From an uncultured Collinsella sp. (lineage in GTDB: Bacteria; Actinomycetota; Coriobacteriia; Coriobacteriales; Coriobacteriaceae), in assembly GCA_900549215.1 (NCBI GenBank), contig URNJ01000025.1, positions 1-16,529 of the forward strand: a DNA stretch of 16,529 bases. Reading direction: 5' to 3'. A model generated the notes under the pieces. It made no database searches. It saw only the letters and a program-made list of their open reading frames with translations, and was not told where the DNA came from. Below, in pieces: positions 6,273 through 13,874 of the stretch. Numbering within the stretch: the first letter of the stretch is position 1; each line of letters opens with the position of its first letter. The position numbers and the translations under genes were made by a program.

Positions 6273-7037
6273 ATGACGATTAAGCAGACAGCGGGCAGGG
6301 ATGCCCTGGGGGACTTTGCCCCCAAATTTGCACAGCTCAATGACGATGTGCTGTTCGGCGAGGTTTGGAGTCGAGAAGACGGGCTTTCCCTTCGAGATCG
6401 CAGCATAGTGACGGTGGTTGCCCTAATGGCGCAGGGCCTGACGGACTCTTCGTTTCAATATCATCTGATGTCCGCAAAGAACAATGGCGTGACCAGGGCT
6501 GAGATAGCGGAAATCCTTACGCATGCGGCGTTTTATGCGGGATGGCCCAAGGCGTGGGCGGCCTTTCGCATGGCGAAGGAGGTCTGGGCGGATGACAATG
6601 CCGCTGATGCAAGAGCTAAGTATCAAAACGAGATGGCCTTTCCCATCGGTGCCCCCAACGACGCATTTGCGAAGTACTTTATCGGGCAAAGCTACCTCGC
6701 GCCCCTTTCCACCGAGCAGGTCGGCATTTACAACGTTACGTTCGAGCCAGGCTGCCGCAACAACTGGCACACCCATCACGCCAAAAGCGGCGGCGGGCAG
6801 ATTCTCGTCTGCGTGGCTGGCCGAGGGTTTTACCAGGAATGGGGCAAACCGGCACAGGAGCTGCGCCCCGGCGATGTAGTAAATATTCCCGCAGGCGTAA
6901 AGCACTGGCACGGTGCGGCGCCCGACAGCTGGTTCTCCCATCTCGCGGTGGAGGTTCCGGGCGAGGAGGCCTCCAACGAGTGGTTGGAGCCCGTGGACGA
7001 CGAGCAATACCTTAAAGCGACTGACAAGGAGGTTTAG
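6273..7037 (+). CDS. Carboxymuconolactone decarboxylase-like and cupin fusion protein
   Basis: 254 residues from ATG 6273, with AGGAGG (6259-6264) eight bases upstream. Residues 1-110 match the carboxymuconolactone decarboxylase fold (LSLRDRSIVTVVALMAQG, then EIAEILTHAAFYAGWPKA). This half lacks the CxxC of AhpD-type peroxidases. Residues 130-235 form a cupin: motif 1 has His166 and His168 (NNWHTHHAKSGGGQ) with Gln176 where Glu is common; motif 2 is PAGVKHWHGA with His211. Such fusions occur in gut anaerobes near MerR or LysR regulators and small reductases; their substrates are mostly unknown. It is the first intact gene behind the MerR-type promoter and is followed after two bases by the hydrolase. 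Domain calls are firm; the reaction is not known. Confidence 0.9.
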   Translation: MTIKQTAGRDALGDFAPKFAQLNDDVLFGEVWSREDGLSLRDRSIVTVVALMAQGLTDSSFQYHLMSAKNNGVTRAEIAEILTHAAFYAGWPKAWAAFRMAKEVWADDNAADARAKYQNEMAFPIGAPNDAFAKYFIGQSYLAPLSTEQVGIYNVTFEPGCRNNWHTHHAKSGGGQILVCVAGRGFYQEWGKPAQELRPGDVVNIPAGVKHWHGAAPDSWFSHLAVEVPGEEASNEWLEPVDDEQYLKATDKEV

Positions 7038-7039
7038 GT

Positions 7040-8011
7040 ATGGAACAGTTGAATCTGACGCAGGAATGGGACAAGGTGTTCCCCAAAAACGACAAGGTTG
7101 AGCACAGCAAGGCGACCTTCCACAACCGATACGGCATCACATTGGCTGCCGACGTGTACGTGCCTAAGAACGCGGAAGGCAAGCTGCCTGCCATCGCCGT
7201 CAGCGGCCCTTTTGGCGCGGTGAAGGAGCAGTCCTCCGGTCTGTACGCGCAGAAAATGGCGGAGTTGGGCTTTTTTGCAATTGCCTTTGACCCGTCCTAT
7301 ACCGGCGAGAGCGGCGGCACACCCCGCTATGTAGCATCGCCGGACATCAACACCGAGGACTTCTGCGCAGCGGTGGATTTCCTCTCTGTGCAGGAAAGCG
7401 TTGACCCGGAGCGTATCGGCATCATCGGTATCTGCGGTTGGGGCGGCATGGCAGTCAATGCGGCGGCCATAGACACCCGTATCAAAGCTACCGCGGCTAT
7501 GACCATGTACGATATGACCCGCGTGACCGCAAACGGCTATTTCGACGCCGAGGATTCCGAGCAGGCGCGCTTTGAAAAGCGGAAAGCGCTGAACGCGCAG
7601 CGCACCGAGGACTATAAAAACGGCAGCTATGCGCTGGCGGGCGGCGTGGTCGATCCGCTACCGGAGGATGCGCCGCAGTTTGTAGCGGACTATAACGCCT
7701 ACTACAAAACTCCGCGAGGCTATCATCCCCGCAGCCTGAACTCCAACGGTGGCTGGAATGTGACGTCCTCGCTGTCGTTTTTGAATATGCCGATTTTGCA
7801 ATATAGCGGCGAAATCCGCTCAGCTGTGTTGCTGGTGCATGGCGAGAAGGCGCACTCCCGCTATTTCAGCGAAACCACGTACGGCAAGCTGACGGGGGAC
7901 AACAAGGAATTGCTCATTATCCCTGGTGCCAGCCACACCGACCTTTACGATCAGATGGACATCATTCCGTTTGGAAAGCTGAAGGCATTCTTTGAGGAAT
8001 ACCTGAAATAA
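7040..8011 (+). CDS. Alpha/beta hydrolase with a Cys nucleophile (dienelactone hydrolase-like)
   Basis: 323 residues from ATG 7040. Its ribosome site AGGAGG overlaps the end of the upstream gene, so the two are translationally linked. The fold is visible as a strand and oxyanion region (LPAIAVSGPFG, residues 49-59), the nucleophile elbow GICGWGG (130-136, Cys132) and a late His (GASHTDLYD, about His299). Cys rather than Ser at the elbow is the pattern of dienelactone hydrolase. No signal peptide, so cytosolic. The pairing with a decarboxylase-cupin protein suggests a shared small-molecule pathway such as breakdown of a lactone or aromatic-derived compound; this is inferred. Several codon choices look unlike the neighbouring genes, which may indicate acquisition; not computed. 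Confidence 0.88.
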   Translation: MEQLNLTQEWDKVFPKNDKVEHSKATFHNRYGITLAADVYVPKNAEGKLPAIAVSGPFGAVKEQSSGLYAQKMAELGFFAIAFDPSYTGESGGTPRYVASPDINTEDFCAAVDFLSVQESVDPERIGIIGICGWGGMAVNAAAIDTRIKATAAMTMYDMTRVTANGYFDAEDSEQARFEKRKALNAQRTEDYKNGSYALAGGVVDPLPEDAPQFVADYNAYYKTPRGYHPRSLNSNGGWNVTSSLSFLNMPILQYSGEIRSAVLLVHGEKAHSRYFSETTYGKLTGDNKELLIIPGASHTDLYDQMDIIPFGKLKAFFEEYLK

Positions 8012-8118
8012 GGCGCGCCTTGATTCAATACCAAGTTTCCAGCGACGATTCTTCTAAAGAGTGGGAGTAGCTGAAACGAGGCGATTGATTAACTCCATTC
8101 GTTTTGGCTACAAGAAAA

Positions 8119-8147
8119 CATGCCGCGCGCCTGCGGCATGAAGGAGG
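8119..8147 (+). promoter_or_regulatory. Hairpin abutting the ribosome site of the flavoprotein gene
   Basis: Perfect 8-bp stem CATGCCGC (8119-8126) / GCGGCATG (8133-8140), immediately followed by the ribosome site AAGGAGG (8141-8147) and ATG at 8157. It is not followed by a T-run, so it is not a terminator. Its position could affect translation start or mRNA stability. Confidence 0.5.
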
Positions 8148-8156
8148 GAGATTTCT

Positions 8157-8687
8157 ATGAATATCGTTGTATTGAGTGGTAGCCCGCGCAAGGGCGCCAA
8201 TACCGACACCATGGTCGAGGCGTTTGCCGAGACCGCGCGCGAGGGCGGTCATACGGTCGAGGTCGTCCGCGTTGCCAGCAAGAAGATCGCCGGCTGCTTG
8301 GGATGCCGGTACTGCTTTGCCCATGAGGGCACCTGTGTGCAGAAGGACGACATGACCGACGTGATCGAGTCACTGAAAGACGCCGACATGGTTGTCTTCG
8401 CTTCGCCTATCTACTGGTTTGATATCACTGCGCAGGAGAAGGCCGCCATCGACCGCCTGTACGCCTTCGGTGCTACGGGCTTCCCGTTCACTAAGACGGC
8501 CCTTTTGCTCGATAGCCACAGCGAGGGCGTCTATGATGCGGCGATCGCTATGTACAAGACAACCTGCGCGTACTGCAAGTGGGAGGACCAGGGCATTGTC
8601 ACCATCAGCGGTATGACCGAGCGCGACAGCATGGCATCCTCGCCCAAGCTGGAAGAGGTGCGAGAGCTCGCCCGCAAGCTCGCCTAA
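8157..8687 (+). CDS. Iron-sulfur flavoprotein-like NAD(P)H/FMN reductase
   Basis: 176 residues from ATG 8157, with a strong AAGGAGG. The N-terminal LSGSPRKGANT (residues 6-16) is the FMN phosphate loop of the NADPH-dependent FMN reductase/flavodoxin_2 fold. Cys47, Cys50, Cys53 and Cys60 form a CX2CX2CX6C cluster, matching the compact cysteine motif of archaeal-type iron-sulfur flavoprotein (Isf), so a 4Fe-4S cluster is likely. SPIYWFDITAQ (83-93) is the second flavin-contact region. The Isf family transfers electrons to oxygen species or other acceptors in anaerobes. The gene lies 145 bases beyond the hydrolase. It may be co-transcribed with it or start separately. Confidence 0.88.
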   Translation: MNIVVLSGSPRKGANTDTMVEAFAETAREGGHTVEVVRVASKKIAGCLGCRYCFAHEGTCVQKDDMTDVIESLKDADMVVFASPIYWFDITAQEKAAIDRLYAFGATGFPFTKTALLLDSHSEGVYDAAIAMYKTTCAYCKWEDQGIVTISGMTERDSMASSPKLEEVRELARKLA

Positions 8688-8700
8688 GGGCAAGAAGAAC

Positions 8701-8766
8701 GCATGGCAATCGGTGTTGGTGGAAAATGCTTGCTATCCTTACCAAGAGGAATGCTGATTGCCATGC
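8701..8766. repeat. Imperfect palindromic element, 66 bases
   Basis: GCATGGCAATC (8701-8711) is perfectly repeated in inverse as GATTGCCATGC (8756-8766). Inside, TTGGT (8716-8720) pairs with ACCAA (8741-8745). The whole could fold as one long hairpin. No T-run follows, so it is not a standard terminator. It lies between the flavoprotein gene and the decayed ATPase gene, and may be a REP- or MITE-like element. Confidence 0.55.
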
Positions 8767-8796
8767 AACGATGCTCCAGCGGACAATTCCGGTGTG

Positions 8797-9299
8797 CTAA
8801 AACGCCTTCTCGTTCAAGAACTCCCTGAATGCGGGGATGTCAAAGCCAACGAGACCACGCCCACGTTCCCCGATGACGCCGTCCTCGAGGAGGCGGCGTT
8901 TGTATTGGCTTGCGTAGTTGCTGGCGACGCCCATGCGTTTGGCTATCTCCGAGACCCTGCTGGGGCCAGAATCGGGCAGCATCGCGAGCAAAAAATCAAT
9001 GTCTTTATCGGAAAGCTCCCGATAGGTCGTTTCGAGAGAAGCCCGATGTCATGCTTCTCGAGTTGCCTGAAGACGCCATTCATGCCCGTGCGCCAGTTGC
9101 CCTGAGCCTCTTGAGCATATGTCCAATCGATGCCCACTAGGCCAATTTGAACACCGTTTATGCGCGCGTGAGGCTGTGAGAGGTAGCTATCTGCGGCTTC
9201 TTTGGTTCGCTCGATAATATCTTCGAGCATGCCTGGCATGGCGGAGACATTTGCTGCGATCCATGGTGGCCCCTTTGCAAGTTTTGCTAACTTTTGCAA
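8797..9299 (-). pseudogene. Decayed AAA-type ATP-binding protein gene
   Basis: Two overlapping minus-strand frames give parts of one family of about 400-residue ATP-binding proteins. The upstream frame (9299 to about 9030) contains WIAANVSAMPGMLEDIIERT and ARINGVQIGLVGIDWTYAQE, the part after Walker A. The other frame (about 9027-8797) gives ELSDKDIDFLLAMLPDSG, KRMGVASNYASQYKRRLLED and GFDIPAFREFL, a C-terminal winged helix. The Walker A region is absent, the Walker B region and most of the ATPase core are missing between the two parts, and one base appears lost near 9028 (KR...YRELSDK would be restored by one added base). It is therefore truncated, internally deleted and frameshifted. The family comparison is from memory. 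Confidence 0.75.
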
Positions 9300-9310
9300 G
9301 TTTTGCTAAC
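9274..9310. repeat. Two tandem 19-base repeats
   Basis: TTTGCAAGTTTTGCTAACT at 9274-9292 is repeated from 9293 (TTTGCAAGTTTTGCTAAC to 9310). The pair sits exactly at the broken 5' end of the ATPase pseudogene, and encodes the LAKLAK-like lead of the residual frame. Slippage or deletion at this point may have removed the original start. Confidence 0.7.
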
Positions 9311-9405
9311 GACTGACCAAAGGGCATCGAAGCAGTGACGCTGACATTTTTTACGCAGAAAAATAAGCAGAAATCAATTTATCTGCATTAAAAAATAGTT
9401 GAGAA

Positions 9406-9455
9406 GAAAAACGACGAGTCCCGGGCGCAATGCCGTTGCGTTCCGGGCCTCGTCG
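9406..9455 (-). terminator. Terminator of the topoisomerase operon
   Basis: On the minus strand a long bulged stem forms from CGACGAG (9455-9449) with CTCGTCG (9418-9412), with inner CCGG/CCGG and CGCAA/TTGCG pairings. It is followed by TTTTTC (9411-9406). It lies 36 bases past the stop of the GyrA/ParC-like gene. Confidence 0.85.
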
Positions 9456-9491
9456 CTTTGCGAAGTATCTAACGATCTCGTTGCCGTCGTC

Positions 9492-11732
9492 CTAGTCAAA
9501 CAGACTCGGCATGTCGTTTTCTTTCATGAGAGCGCCGGCGGAGGGGAGGCTCTGCGCGGTGAACTTCTCGGCCGAGACGCCGGCGCCAAGAATCTCCTCG
9601 GTCGTGCCGACGGTGGTGACCGAGCGGCCCTTCTTAGCGGTAAAGGCCTGGACGCCTTGCGTGTTGGTGGTCGTCTTGGTCTTGAGCAGCGACGTGTTAA
9701 AGTTCATCAGGCGGTAGTCGCTCGAGACCAGTGCGATGTCGCGATCTTCCTTGAGCACCTGTGCATACAGCAGTTTGCTACCGCCGTAGATGGCGTTCTT
9801 AAGGCGTTTGCGGTTGGTCTTGGTGACGTATCCAGAAAGCGCGACGCGCACCACGCGGCCGTTCTCAAAGACGAACAGCACGTCGGCCTTATAGTCCTCG
9901 GGGTCGATGACCCAGATGACGCTCTCGTCGGGTTCCATCTCAAGATCGGTCGGCAGGTACGAGCCCAGCTGGGCCGACTTGGTGTCCTCAAACGCCGCAA
10001 CCTTGCACTTGTACACCTGGCTCTTGTTGGTAAAGACCAGCAGCTCGTGCGTGTTGGAGGACGGGAACTCGATAAAGGGCTTGTCGCCGTCCTTGTACTT
10101 GAGCGTGGTCGCCTTCTTGAGCACGCGGTCCGTCATCTTCTTAAGGTAGCCATCGCGCGAAAGCATGATGGTGACCGGGTACTCCTCGACCTCGGGTTCC
10201 AAGCTTACCTCGATAACCTCATGGGGCTCGATCCTGCCCGTGCGGCGCGGCATCACGTACTTCTTGTTGACCGCGGCCAACTCGTCGCTGATGACCTTCT
10301 TGATGTTCTCCTCGCTGGAGAGAATCTCCTCAAGCTCGGCGATCTCGCCCTCGAGCTTAGCGATGTCCTTGGTGCGGTTGAGGATGTACTCCTCGTTGAT
10401 GTTGCGAAGCTTAAGTTCGGCAACAAACTCTGCCTGGGTTTCATCGATGTCGAAGCCGCGCATAAGGTTGGGCACGACCTCGGCCTCGAGCTTGGTGCCA
10501 CGGATGATGGCGATCGCCTTGTCGATGTCGAGCAAGATCGCCTCGAGGCCGTGCAGCAGGTGCAGGCGCTCGGACTTTTTGCCTAAGTCAAAGTTAATGC
10601 GGCGACGCGTGGACTCAATACGCCACTTGACCCACTCGTGCAGAATCTGGCGCACGCCCATAACACGGGGATAGCCGTCGACGAGCACGTTGAAGTTGCA
10701 CGAGAACGAATCCTGCAGTGTGGTCGAGCGATAGAGCTTGGCCATGAGCTTGTCGGGGTCGACACCGCGCTTAAGGTCGATGGCGATGCGCAGACCCGAG
10801 AGGTCGGTCTCATCGCGGATGTCAGCGATTTCCTTGACCTTGCCCTCCTTGGAGAGCTTGACGATGCGCTCGATAATGACATCGGTCTTGGTGGTGTAGG
10901 GAATCTCGTAGACCTCGATGATGCGCTCTTCGGGAATCCAGCGCCAGCGGGAGCGAATCTGGAAGCTGCCAAGGCCGGTCTCGATGATCTTCTCCATCTC
11001 CTCGCGGCGGTAGATAATCTCGCCGCCGGTCGAGAAGTCGGGCATGGGCATATATTCGAGCAGGTCGCAGTTAGGATCCTGCAGGTAGTGCATCGTGGCA
11101 GTACAGACCTCGTTGAGGTTGAAACCGCAGATGTCAGAAGCCATGGCGACGCCGATGCCCTTATTGGCCGAGACAAGGATGTTAGGGAACGTGGTGGGCA
11201 GTAGACGCGGCTCCTTCATGGCGCCGTCGTAGCTGTCGACGAAGTCGACCGGGTCCTTGTCGATGTCCTTGAAGATCTCGGCGCTGATGGGGGAGAGCTT
11301 GGCCTCGGTGTAACGCGAGGCGGCGTAGCTCAGGTCACCCGAATAGTACTTGCCAAAGTTGCCCTTCGACTCCACGAAGGGAGCGAGCAGTGCCTCGTTG
11401 CCGGTGGCCAGACGCACCATCGTTTCGTAGATCGCGGCGTCACCGTGCGGATTGAGCTTCATAGTCTGGCCCACAATGTTGGCGCTCTTCTGGCGCTCTC
11501 CCTTGAGCAGGCCCATCTTGTACATGGTGTAGAGCAGCTTACGGTGCGAGGGCTTAAAGCCGTCAATCTCGGGGAACGCACGCGAGACGTTGACGCTCAT
11601 GGCATAGGGCATGTAGTTGACCTCGAGCGTCTGCGTGATCGGCTGGTCGGTGACCTCGGAGTGCAGGCCGATGACGTTCTCGGCGTTGACCTGCTTTTTC
11701 TTTGGCTGGTTCTTCGTCTTCTTCTTTGCCAC
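9492..11732 (-). CDS. Type IIA topoisomerase subunit A (divergent GyrA/ParC-like)
   Basis: 746 residues from GTG 11732, preceded on the minus strand by AAGAGGAAATC. It is the DNA breakage-reunion subunit. The catalytic tyrosine is Tyr141 in ASRYTEAKL, and the quinolone-region loop is PHGDAAIYET (95-104). A coiled-coil gate follows (about 365-480, LRNINEEYILNRT and ELEEILSS). The C-terminal part (about 515-720) has beta-pinwheel-like repeats (GYLKKM, SGYVTKTNRKR). I see no GyrA box (QRRGGKG type), so topoisomerase IV-like decatenation is more likely than supercoiling; this is inferred. The N-terminus is very Lys-rich (MAKKKTKNQPKKK). It follows its ATPase partner by 45 bases in one operon. The sequence is unlike standard GyrA, so I read it as a second, divergent enzyme and give no symbol. 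Confidence 0.93.
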   Translation of the reverse strand: MAKKKTKNQPKKKQVNAENVIGLHSEVTDQPITQTLEVNYMPYAMSVNVSRAFPEIDGFKPSHRKLLYTMYKMGLLKGERQKSANIVGQTMKLNPHGDAAIYETMVRLATGNEALLAPFVESKGNFGKYYSGDLSYAASRYTEAKLSPISAEIFKDIDKDPVDFVDSYDGAMKEPRLLPTTFPNILVSANKGIGVAMASDICGFNLNEVCTATMHYLQDPNCDLLEYMPMPDFSTGGEIIYRREEMEKIIETGLGSFQIRSRWRWIPEERIIEVYEIPYTTKTDVIIERIVKLSKEGKVKEIADIRDETDLSGLRIAIDLKRGVDPDKLMAKLYRSTTLQDSFSCNFNVLVDGYPRVMGVRQILHEWVKWRIESTRRRINFDLGKKSERLHLLHGLEAILLDIDKAIAIIRGTKLEAEVVPNLMRGFDIDETQAEFVAELKLRNINEEYILNRTKDIAKLEGEIAELEEILSSEENIKKVISDELAAVNKKYVMPRRTGRIEPHEVIEVSLEPEVEEYPVTIMLSRDGYLKKMTDRVLKKATTLKYKDGDKPFIEFPSSNTHELLVFTNKSQVYKCKVAAFEDTKSAQLGSYLPTDLEMEPDESVIWVIDPEDYKADVLFVFENGRVVRVALSGYVTKTNRKRLKNAIYGGSKLLYAQVLKEDRDIALVSSDYRLMNFNTSLLKTKTTTNTQGVQAFTAKKGRSVTTVGTTEEILGAGVSAEKFTAQSLPSAGALMKENDMPSLFD

Positions 11733-11777
11733 GATTTCCTCTTGAACTTCTTATGGGCCGTCGTTATCGATTTGCTG

Positions 11778-13775
11778 CTATTGCAGGTCCAGCTGGTCCA
11801 GATATTCCTTGCCGTGCTCGGAGATATGGCGCTTGCGGCCCGCTTCGTCGTTGCCCAGCAACAGGTTGAACATGGTTTCCATCTTGGTGACGTCCTCGGG
11901 CTCCACCTTGATCAGACGACGCGTCTCGGGGTTCATGGTGGTGAGCCACATCATGTCCGGATCGTTCTCACCAAGACCCTTGGAGCGGTTGATGGAACAC
12001 TTCTGGTCGCCGATCTCTTTGAGGATACCGTTCTTCTCGAGCTCGGTGTAGGCAAAGTAGGTCTTTTCTTTGCAGTTGATCTCGTAGAGCGGCGATTCGG
12101 CGATATACACGTAGCCCTCGTCGATAAGCGTGGGCACCAGGCGGTAGAGCATGGTGAGCACGAGCGTACGGATGTGATAACCGTCGACGTCGGCGTCCGT
12201 ACAGATGATGACCTTGTTCCAGTTGAGGTTGTCCAGGTCAAAGGCACCAAGGTTTTTGATGCGCTTGTCCTTGATCTCCACGCCGCAGCCCAGCACGCGC
12301 ATGAGGTCCATGATGATGTCGGACTTAAAGATGCGTGGATAGTCCTCCTTTAGGCAGTTGAGGATTTTGCCGCGGACGGGCATAACGCCCTGGAACTCGG
12401 CATCGCGCGAGGTACGAATGGCGCCTGCTGCCGAGTCGCCCTCTACGATGTAGATCTCGCGGCGGCTCTTGTCTTTGGAGCGGCAGTCGATGAACTTCTG
12501 CACGCGGTTGGCCATGTCGGTCTTCTGCTGCAGGTTGGTCTTGATGCTCTGACGCGTCTTCTCGGCGTTCTCGCGCGAGCGCTTGTTGATGAGCACCTGC
12601 TCCATGATCTTGTTGGCGGCGTCTTTGTTCTCGATTAGGTAGGTCGAGAGCCGCTCCTTAAAGAAGGCCGTCATGGCCTGCTGGATAAAGCGGTTATTGA
12701 TGGCCTTCTTGGTCTGGTTCTCGTAGGACGTCTGGGTGGAGAAGCAGTTGGTCACCAGTACCAGGCAGTCCTGGACGTCCTGCCACTTAATGCCGCTCTC
12801 GTTTTTGTTGTACTTGCCCTGTTGCTTAATGTAGGCATCGATGGCGCTGGTCAGAGCGCTACGGGCGGCCTTTTCGGGTGAGCCGCCGTTCTCGAGCCAC
12901 GATGAGTTGTGGTAGTACTCCTGCATCATGAAAGTGCGCGAGAAGCACATGCAAGCAGTGATTTTTACGTTGTAATCGGGCAGGTCCTCGCGATCGCGAC
13001 CGCGACGGTCGGCCTCGATAAAGAAGGGCTCGGTAAGGTAGTCGGTACCGACCTTCTCGAGCACGTAGTCCTCGATGCCCTTGGGATAGCAAAAATCCTC
13101 TTCGGTAAACTCGCCATCGTCGCCCTCGATGCGCAGGCGGAAGGTCACGTTGGCGTTGACCACGGCCTGGCGGCGCATGGTCTCGCGATACCAATCGTGG
13201 GGGATGCTGATGGAGGTAAAGACCTCAAGATCGGGGCGCCACTTGATGGTGGTGCCGGTGCGGTCCTCGTCGCTGGGCTCAATCTCGAGTGCCTTCTTTT
13301 TGGCACCGACGACCTTGCCCTTTTTAAAGTGCAGGGAGTACTTGTTGCCGTCGCGCCAAACCGTGACGTCCATGTACTCGGAAGCGTACTGAGTCGCGCA
13401 GGAGCCCAGGCCGTTGGTGCCGAGCGAGAAGTCGTAGTCGCCGCCCTGGTTGTTGTTGTATTTGCCGCCGGCGTAGAGCTCGCAAAAGACGAGCTCCCAG
13501 TTAAAGCGCTTCTCGGAAGGGTTCCAGTCGAGCGGGCAGCCACGGCCGTTGTCCTCTACCTGGATAGAGCCATCGCGAAAGGCGGTAAGGGTGATGAGCT
13601 TGCCGTAGCCCTGGCGCGCCTCGTCAACGGCGTTGGACAGGATCTCGAAGGCAGCATGCGCGCAGCCATCGAGTCCGTCCGAGCCGAAGATAACGGCGGG
13701 GGGCAGGCGGACGCGGTCCTCGTCCTTGAGCTGGCGGATACTGTCGTTACCATAGTTTGCGGTGTTTTTTGCCAT
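11778..13775 (-). CDS. Type IIA topoisomerase ATPase subunit B (divergent GyrB/ParE-like)
   Basis: 665 residues from ATG 13775; the ribosome site is weak (GAGAGCGAG). GHKL ATPase features are Glu44 and Asn48 in FEILSNAVDEA, DNGRG (75-79), the lid-like SLGTNGLGS (117-125) and QTK (354-356). The TOPRIM domain has EGDSA (445-449), GVMPVRGKILN (463-473) and DADVDG (527-532). So the ATP-binding and metal residues are all present and the enzyme should be active. The usual RPxMYIG N-terminal motif is replaced by VRLPPAVIFGSDGLDG, and the lid lacks the usual GGLHGVG form, which marks a divergent subgroup. It works with the downstream subunit A to pass DNA strands using ATP. Confidence 0.93.
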   Translation of the reverse strand: MAKNTANYGNDSIRQLKDEDRVRLPPAVIFGSDGLDGCAHAAFEILSNAVDEARQGYGKLITLTAFRDGSIQVEDNGRGCPLDWNPSEKRFNWELVFCELYAGGKYNNNQGGDYDFSLGTNGLGSCATQYASEYMDVTVWRDGNKYSLHFKKGKVVGAKKKALEIEPSDEDRTGTTIKWRPDLEVFTSISIPHDWYRETMRRQAVVNANVTFRLRIEGDDGEFTEEDFCYPKGIEDYVLEKVGTDYLTEPFFIEADRRGRDREDLPDYNVKITACMCFSRTFMMQEYYHNSSWLENGGSPEKAARSALTSAIDAYIKQQGKYNKNESGIKWQDVQDCLVLVTNCFSTQTSYENQTKKAINNRFIQQAMTAFFKERLSTYLIENKDAANKIMEQVLINKRSRENAEKTRQSIKTNLQQKTDMANRVQKFIDCRSKDKSRREIYIVEGDSAAGAIRTSRDAEFQGVMPVRGKILNCLKEDYPRIFKSDIIMDLMRVLGCGVEIKDKRIKNLGAFDLDNLNWNKVIICTDADVDGYHIRTLVLTMLYRLVPTLIDEGYVYIAESPLYEINCKEKTYFAYTELEKNGILKEIGDQKCSINRSKGLGENDPDMMWLTTMNPETRRLIKVEPEDVTKMETMFNLLLGNDEAGRKRHISEHGKEYLDQLDLQ

Positions 13776-13874
13776 ACTCGCTCTCTCGGTGCTCCCTTGC
13801 TGCGTTTAAGTCATATAGATAGTCAAGGTAGCATAGCCCAGCCCACAGGCGATTCCAACCAACACGAAATCCAT

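Noticed and set aside
8060..8072. 12-base match GAGTGGGAGTAG shared with about 2045-2056
   Set aside because: Matches of this length are expected by chance in a window of this size, and the flanks do not align.
9399..10586. 395-codon plus-strand frame opposite the topoisomerase A gene, and similar long opposite-strand frames at 11445-12353 and 12909-13901
   Set aside because: They are antisense shadows of strongly conserved topoisomerase genes, produced by GC-rich codon structure.
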